Assembly: GCA_045655125.1 (NCBI GenBank)
Contig: JAZOOR010000056.1
Span: 1-26,277 of the forward strand
Direction: 5' to 3'
Source: SIG578 sp045655125
Lineage (GTDB): Bacteria > Bacillota > Clostridia > Oscillospirales > Ruminococcaceae
DNA length: 26,277 nucleotides
The notes below the pieces were generated by a model, which had not been told where the DNA came from, did no database searches, and saw nothing but the letters and a program-made list of their open reading frames with translations. Both the position numbers and the translations under genes were made by a program. Shown piece after piece: positions 22,309-26,277 of the stretch; within the stretch, counting starts at the first letter, position 1, and each line of letters opens with the position of its first letter.

Positions 22309-23054
22309 TGGCAAAGAAAATTACCAAATGGGAACCTGATGATTTTGAATTAGAAATGACTACCCATTGGTCGTTTCCGAAACGCGGAGATTGGGCTACC
22401 CATGATGCTAAATGGCGTGGTAATTGGTCTCCGTATATTCCGAGAAATATTTTACTTAGATATTCTAAGGAAAACGATTTAGTGCTTGACCAATTCGCAG
22501 GTGGCGGTACTACCCTTGTAGAAGCAAAATTATTAAATAGAGACATTATTGGCGTCGATGTAAACGATATTGCTCTTACTCGTTGTAGAGAAAAAACAGA
22601 TTTCGAACACGATGGTGCAAACGGAAAAGTATATCTGCACAAAGGCGATGCAAGACATCTTGATTTCGTACCAGACAACAGTATTGATTTGATTTGCACA
22701 CATCCACCGTATGCAGATATAATTCAGTATAGTGAGGATATACCTGAAGATTTGTCTTTGCTAAAAGTAAAAGATTTTCTTGAGGAAATGAAAAAGGTTG
22801 CTTCAGAAAGTTACCGAGTTCTCAAAAAAGACAAGTTTTGCGCTGTCCTTATGGGTGATACTCGTCACAAAGGACATATGATTCCAATGTCATTTGATGT
22901 TATGCGAACTTTTGAAGAAGCAGGATTCAAACTTAAAGAGCTAATTATTAAAGAGCAACATAACTGTAAGGCTACTGGATATTGGAAAACAAATAGTGTA
23001 AAATATAATTTTTTATTAATTGCGCATGAATATTTATTTGTGTTTAGAAAATAA
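22308..23054 (+). CDS. Second DNA methyltransferase of the DpnII-like system (N4-cytosine or N6-adenine type)
   Basis: The 248-residue SAM-dependent methylase has motif I DQFAGGGTTLVEA (61-73), an acidic turn IIGVDVN (80-86) and catalytic HPPY (132-135) in THPPYADIIQYSED. Motif I precedes the catalytic motif, whereas in DpnA, the second methylase of the Streptococcus system, the order is, as I recall, reversed. HPPY in place of DPPY or SPPY is also distinctive. It may protect GATC, perhaps in single-stranded DNA as DpnA does, or modify a different site. It is translationally coupled to the endonuclease and shares its low GC. Confidence 0.85.
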   Translation: MAKKITKWEPDDFELEMTTHWSFPKRGDWATHDAKWRGNWSPYIPRNILLRYSKENDLVLDQFAGGGTTLVEAKLLNRDIIGVDVNDIALTRCREKTDFEHDGANGKVYLHKGDARHLDFVPDNSIDLICTHPPYADIIQYSEDIPEDLSLLKVKDFLEEMKKVASESYRVLKKDKFCAVLMGDTRHKGHMIPMSFDVMRTFEEAGFKLKELIIKEQHNCKATGYWKTNSVKYNFLLIAHEYLFVFRK

Positions 23055-23076
23055 TGTCTTACGCCGTAGCAAGCAG

Positions 23077-23120
23077 GGAAAATGTACGGCACATTTTCCA
23101 AAACTTTAGGATATCCTAAA
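23077..23120. other. Hairpin and 16-base palindrome after the restriction-modification operon
   Basis: GGAAAATGT (23077-23085) pairs with ACATTTTCC (23091-23099). TTTAGGATATCCTAAA (23105-23120) is a perfect palindrome. There is no coding potential. The first contains AATGTACGGC, which also occurs at 20163-20172 on the other side of the operon. Confidence 0.5.
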
Positions 23121-23133
23121 ACCTTATACAAAC

Positions 23134-23165
23134 AAAAGCAGAAACGATTTTTCGTTTCTGCTTTT
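23134..23165. terminator. Terminator between the methylase operon and uppP
   Basis: AAAAGCAGAAACG (23134-23146) and CGTTTCTGCTTTT (23153-23165) form a 13-base-pair stem with a 6-base loop, followed by T on one strand and preceded by A on the other. It serves both convergent units. Confidence 0.85.
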
Positions 23166-23225
23166 TAAATTACTGTCCTTTAGAGTACGGCTCTTAGGGA
23201 GCTTTTTATTTTTATTACTATTTTA

Positions 23226-24098
23226 CTATTTAGTTAAAAGAAAATAAAGGACTAAAACAATACCTAAAATTATGCGGTAGTAGCCAAAAACCGAAAAATC
23301 GCGTTTTTTGACATATTCCATAAGCTTTTTGATGCACACCATCGAAACGAGCAGTGAAACAATCATTCCGATAATCAGAATTACAATTTCATTTATGGAA
23401 AAGCTGCTTTCCGAAAGGAATTTTACTATTTTCAGAAAGCTCATTCCGAACATTGCAGGAATTGCCATAAAGAAACTAAACTCTGCAGCGGCAGGACGGG
23501 AAACTCCTATAATCAGAGCGCCGATAATGGTAGCTCCCGAGCGCGATGTACCGGGAATAATTGCAAGAAGCTGAAAAAAACCGATTAAAAGAGCAATTTT
23601 ATAGGTTATATCTGAGGTTGAGTTTATTTTAAAACTACGATTCTTGTTTGCTTTTTCTATGATAATAAACAGAATTCCGTAAAGTACAAGAGCTGTACAT
23701 ATAACAATAAGACCAACATCAGTAGGTGTGCCAGACTCTGCATACATTACATCCTCTAAAAGCTCATCTATAACTATTCCTGCCACAGCCGGAATGGTTG
23801 CTACAAGCACTTTAAACCACAGTGTCCACTGTTCTTTTTTGAAAATTCCCGTGTCAATCGAAAGAAATTTTGCGCCTTTATCGGGCATTTTAAAGGGCCA
23901 GAGCTTTTGCCAGAATAAAACTATTACTGCAAAAATGGCGCCGAGCTGAATAACATAGTTAAACATATCAACAAAGTCTTTTGAGCCATCGAGGGGTAAA
24001 AAGCCTTGTGCTAATATAAGGTGACCTGTGCTGCTGACTGGAAGCCATTCGGTTATTCCCTCTATAATACCGTAAAGGACGGCTTTTATATATTCCAT
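23226..24098 (-). CDS. uppP: Undecaprenyl-diphosphatase (BacA type)
   Basis: This integral membrane enzyme recycles undecaprenyl diphosphate to the monophosphate carrier for peptidoglycan and other surface polymers. The 290-residue protein has about 8 helices and both signatures of the family: EGITEWLPVSSTGH (13-26) with the key glutamates, and PGTSRSGAT (182-190). The same carrier lipid is used by the CsbB-like enzyme in this window. AAGGAGAG precedes the ATG. It is divergent from the methionine operon, each with its own promoter in the shared gap. Confidence 0.96.
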   Translation of the reverse strand: MEYIKAVLYGIIEGITEWLPVSSTGHLILAQGFLPLDGSKDFVDMFNYVIQLGAIFAVIVLFWQKLWPFKMPDKGAKFLSIDTGIFKKEQWTLWFKVLVATIPAVAGIVIDELLEDVMYAESGTPTDVGLIVICTALVLYGILFIIIEKANKNRSFKINSTSDITYKIALLIGFFQLLAIIPGTSRSGATIIGALIIGVSRPAAAEFSFFMAIPAMFGMSFLKIVKFLSESSFSINEIVILIIGMIVSLLVSMVCIKKLMEYVKKRDFSVFGYYRIILGIVLVLYFLLTK

Positions 24099-24127
24099 AA
24101 ATTCACTCTCCTTGTGTCTATTTGTAT

Positions 24128-24156
24128 AATATACCTTATTTATTTATTCCTGTCAA
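24128..24156 (-). promoter_or_regulatory. Sigma-A promoter for uppP
   Basis: On the minus strand TTGACA (24156-24151) and TATATT (24133-24128) are spaced by 17 bases, about 30 bases before the start codon. Confidence 0.7.
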
Positions 24157-24168
24157 CTAAATAAAAGA

Positions 24169-24197
24169 TTGACAAATTTTAAAAAGAGCGGTATAAT
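24169..24197 (+). promoter_or_regulatory. Consensus sigma-A promoter for the methionine operon
   Basis: TTGACA (24169-24174) and TATAAT (24192-24197) are both perfect and 17 bases apart. They lie directly upstream of the T-box leader, which explains why control is by attenuation and not at initiation. Confidence 0.88.
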
Positions 24198-24204
24198 AAC
24201 AAAA

Positions 24205-24470
24205 ACTAAATATAAAAAGCTATGACGGAGAGGGCTTAAATTTAAGGTTTTAAGAGAGTCGGCGGGTGGTGCGAGCAGACAGCGGAGAATTTAAAATGCC
24301 TATGGCTTCTGAGCTGAAAATTTGAGCGCAATTATGCGTTAGGGTTTTTCGTGTGATCGCTGCGTTAATGCGAAGGGCTTGTCAGAGTCTGTAAGTGGCG
24401 CTTTATGGCGCAATTTGAGTGGTACCGCGGATTTTCCGTCTCAAAGTTTTCTTTGAGGCGGTTTTATTTT
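24205..24470 (+). ncRNA. T-box riboswitch, candidate methionine (AUG) specifier
   Basis: The T-box core GAGTGGTACCGCGG (24417-24430) binds the free 3' end of uncharged tRNA. The downstream terminator is CCGTCTCAAAG (24436-24446) with CTTTGAGGCGG (24451-24461) and a T-rich tail. Stem I occupies about 24230-24310 and contains the conserved GGGTGGTGCGAG stretch (about 24263-24274). AATTTAA (24288-24294) can pair with TTAAATT upstream and GCC(T) with AGGGC, leaving ATG (24296-24298) in the specifier position. Uncharged tRNA-Met would allow read-through into metY-metA. The terminator and T-box are certain; the specifier is my own fold. Confidence 0.9.
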
Positions 24471-24486
24471 TTAAGGAGATGGAAAA

Positions 24487-25770
24487 ATGAGTAAACACAG
24501 AATTGAAACCACCTGCGTTCAGGGTGGATACACTCCCAAAAACGGAGAACCCAGACAGATACCTATTATTCAGAGCACAACATTTAAATACGCAACAAGC
24601 GAAGAGATGGGCAAGCTTTTTGACTTAGAGGCTTCGGGATATTTCTATTCAAGGCTTCAGAACCCCACTTGCGACAGCGTTGCAGCCAAAATCTGCGAGC
24701 TTGAGGGCGGTACTGCCGCTATGCTCACCTCTTCGGGTCAGGCAGCATCGTTCTTTTCTATTTTTAATATTGCATCCTGCGGCGACCATGTTGTTGCATC
24801 TTCTGCTCTCTACGGCGGAACATACAATCTCTTCGCCGTTACTATGAAGAGAATGGGCATTGACTTTACATTTGTTTCTCCCAACTGCACCGAGGATGAG
24901 CTTAATGCTGCGTTCAAGAACAACACCAAGGCAGTTTTTGGTGAAACCATTGCTAATCCCGCACTTAATGTTCTTGATATTGAAAAGTTTGCAAATGCCG
25001 CTCACGCACACGGTTGTCCCCTTATCATCGACAACACCTTTGCAACACCTGTAAACTGCCGTCCTTTTGAGTGGGGCGCAGATATTGTAACCCACTCTAC
25101 CACAAAGTATATGGACGGACACGGCGCAGCAGTCGGTGGATGTATTGTTGATTCGGGCAAATTTGACTGGACAAAATATCCTGACAAGTTCCCAGGGCTT
25201 TGCTACCCCGATGACAGCTATCACGGAATTACCTATACCGAGCGTTTTGGTCTTGAGGGCGCATTTATTACAAAGGCTACTGCACAGCTTATGCGTGACT
25301 TTGGCTGCTCCCCTGCTCCGCAGAGCGCATTTATCTTAAATCTCGGTCTTGAAAGTCTGCATTTGAGAATGAAAAGGCACTGCGAGAATGCTCAGGCTGT
25401 TGCCGAGTATTTAGAGAAGCATCCCAAAATTGCCTGGGTTAAATACTGCGGACTTAAGGGCGACAGCGACTATGAGCTTGCACAGAAATATCTGCCCAAT
25501 GGCTCTTGCGGCGTTGTAAGTTTCGGAGTAAAGGGTGGCAGAAGTGCGGCAGAGGTATTTATGAAAAATCTTAAGATTGCCGCTATCGAAACCCACGTTG
25601 CAGACGCTCGTACCTGCTGTCTGCACCCTGCTAATGCCACACACCGTCAGATGAATGACGAGGAACTCAAAGCTGCAGGAGTTGCGCCCGACCTCATTCG
25701 TTTTTCCTGCGGAATTGAAAATGCTCAGGACCTAATTGAAGACATTGAGCAGGCGCTCAGTAATGTTTAA
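24487..25770 (+). CDS. metY: O-acetylhomoserine sulfhydrylase (aminocarboxypropyltransferase)
   Basis: This PLP enzyme makes homocysteine directly from O-acetylhomoserine and sulfide. The 427-residue length is typical of MetY and longer than cystathionine gamma-synthase. Features are the N-terminal ETTCVQGGYTP, SRLQNPT (55-61), SGQAA (83-87), the cofactor Asp in LIIDNTFATP (179-188) and PLP lysine Lys207 in HSTTKYMDGHG. AAGGAG lies 7 bases before the ATG. It is the first gene after the T-box and is followed after 22 bases by metA, whose product would supply its substrate. Confidence 0.93.
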   Translation: MSKHRIETTCVQGGYTPKNGEPRQIPIIQSTTFKYATSEEMGKLFDLEASGYFYSRLQNPTCDSVAAKICELEGGTAAMLTSSGQAASFFSIFNIASCGDHVVASSALYGGTYNLFAVTMKRMGIDFTFVSPNCTEDELNAAFKNNTKAVFGETIANPALNVLDIEKFANAAHAHGCPLIIDNTFATPVNCRPFEWGADIVTHSTTKYMDGHGAAVGGCIVDSGKFDWTKYPDKFPGLCYPDDSYHGITYTERFGLEGAFITKATAQLMRDFGCSPAPQSAFILNLGLESLHLRMKRHCENAQAVAEYLEKHPKIAWVKYCGLKGDSDYELAQKYLPNGSCGVVSFGVKGGRSAAEVFMKNLKIAAIETHVADARTCCLHPANATHRQMNDEELKAAGVAPDLIRFSCGIENAQDLIEDIEQALSNV

Positions 25771-25792
25771 ATTTTAGAGAGGTTTTTAAGCT

Positions 25793-26277
25793 ATGCCAAT
25801 CAAAATTCCCAATCAGCTTCCCGCTGTTAAGACGCTGACTGATGAGAACATCTTTGTTATGACAGAAACAAGGGCAATCACTCAGGACATTCGTCCTCTT
25901 AAACTTCTGCTTCTTAACCTGATGCCCACCAAGATCGACACAGAAACTCAGTTTTCCCGTCTTTTAGGAAACACACCGCTTCAGATTGAGCTTGAACTTA
26001 TTCACACAAAAACCCACAAATCCAAGAACACCTCAGAGGAGCATCTGCTCGCATTCTACAAAACCTTTGACGACATAAAGGACCGCAATTTTGACGGAAT
26101 GATTATAACAGGCGCACCTGTTGAGCAGATGGAATTTGAAGAGGTTACCTATTGGGATGAGCTTTGCGAGATTATGGAGTGGTCAAAAACTCACGTTCAG
26201 AGTACTCTGCACATCTGCTGGGGCGCTCAGGCAGGGCTTTATTATCATTTTGGAATTAAAAAGTATCCCCTTCCCGA
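25793..26277 (+). CDS. metA: Homoserine O-acetyltransferase, MetA family (3' end outside window)
   Basis: The N-terminal 161 residues of a MetA-type homoserine O-acyltransferase are present; the full protein is about 300. The start MPIKIPNQLPA, LLLNLMPTKIDTETQ (38-52) and the catalytic Cys142 in HICWGAQAGLYYHFGI are diagnostic. Residue 111 is Glu in TGAPVEQMEF. Glu here is known to give acetyl-CoA specificity, whereas Gly gives succinyl-CoA, so this is an acetyltransferase despite the family's common succinyl label. That agrees with metY upstream. AGAGAGG lies 10 bases before the ATG. It is in one operon with metY under T-box control. Confidence 0.94.
   Translation, partial: MPIKIPNQLPAVKTLTDENIFVMTETRAITQDIRPLKLLLLNLMPTKIDTETQFSRLLGNTPLQIELELIHTKTHKSKNTSEEHLLAFYKTFDDIKDRNFDGMIITGAPVEQMEFEEVTYWDELCEIMEWSKTHVQSTLHICWGAQAGLYYHFGIKKYPLP

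Noticed and set aside
24649..25224. Minus-strand open frame of 191 residues opposite metY
   Set aside because: metY is unambiguous on the plus strand; the reverse frame is Cys-rich without motifs.
1..26277. CRISPR arrays, tRNA or rRNA genes
   Set aside because: I saw no regularly spaced repeats with unique spacers, no tRNA cloverleaf and no rRNA sequence anywhere in the window.

Overview
The window reads as chromosomal DNA from an endospore-forming, Gram-positive Clostridia-type bacterium of moderate GC, possibly an uncultured gut Oscillospirales/Ruminococcaceae member. The evidence is a spoIIGA-sigE pair with a Spo0A-type box, a short clostridial SecD followed by a separate SecF, a T-box riboswitch in front of methionine genes, and strong Shine-Dalgarno sites with frequent GTG/TTG starts. 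The lineage is inference. The first ~233 bases are not genome: they carry two copies of what I recognise as MGI/BGI (DNBSEQ) library adaptor around a 94-base orphan insert. Authentic sequence starts near base 234 with the tail of an unidentified gene.

Layout: secD-secF (minus, 378-2695) and a CPA2-type cation/proton antiporter (plus, 2950-4227) are followed by an accessory island (about 4239-7330). The island is one minus-strand operon behind a consensus promoter: XRE repressor, ImmA/IrrE-type metallopeptidase, a 62-residue protein, a DUF4417 protein, a short polymorphic-toxin-like protein and an overlapping acidic protein that looks like its immunity partner. It is bracketed by inverted copies of a dispersed hairpin repeat. 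Next come a conserved membrane protein, a class Ic aspartate aminotransferase, serA and serC (serine synthesis), and a YfbR-type 5'-nucleotidase. On the plus strand lies a yfhO-csbB-like-diacylglycerol kinase operon, suggesting glycosylation of a surface polymer such as lipoteichoic acid and recycling of its lipid. Convergent to it are a small membrane protein, sigE and spoIIGA.

A second accessory island (about 20290-23165) lies directly upstream of spoIIGA. It is AT-rich and holds a complete DpnII-like restriction-modification system: HTH-fused Dam-type methylase, DpnII-family endonuclease and a second, different methylase. The window contains only nine genomic GATC sites by my reading, against roughly 90-100 expected from composition, so the restriction system appears to have shaped the genome. 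The window ends with uppP (minus), and divergently a consensus promoter, a T-box leader with a candidate Met (AUG) specifier, metY, and a partial metA whose Glu111 predicts acetyl-CoA use. Together these give the O-acetylhomoserine route to homocysteine.

The most interesting accessory unit is the XRE-ImmA-DUF4417-toxin-immunity operon. I do not know it as a described system.
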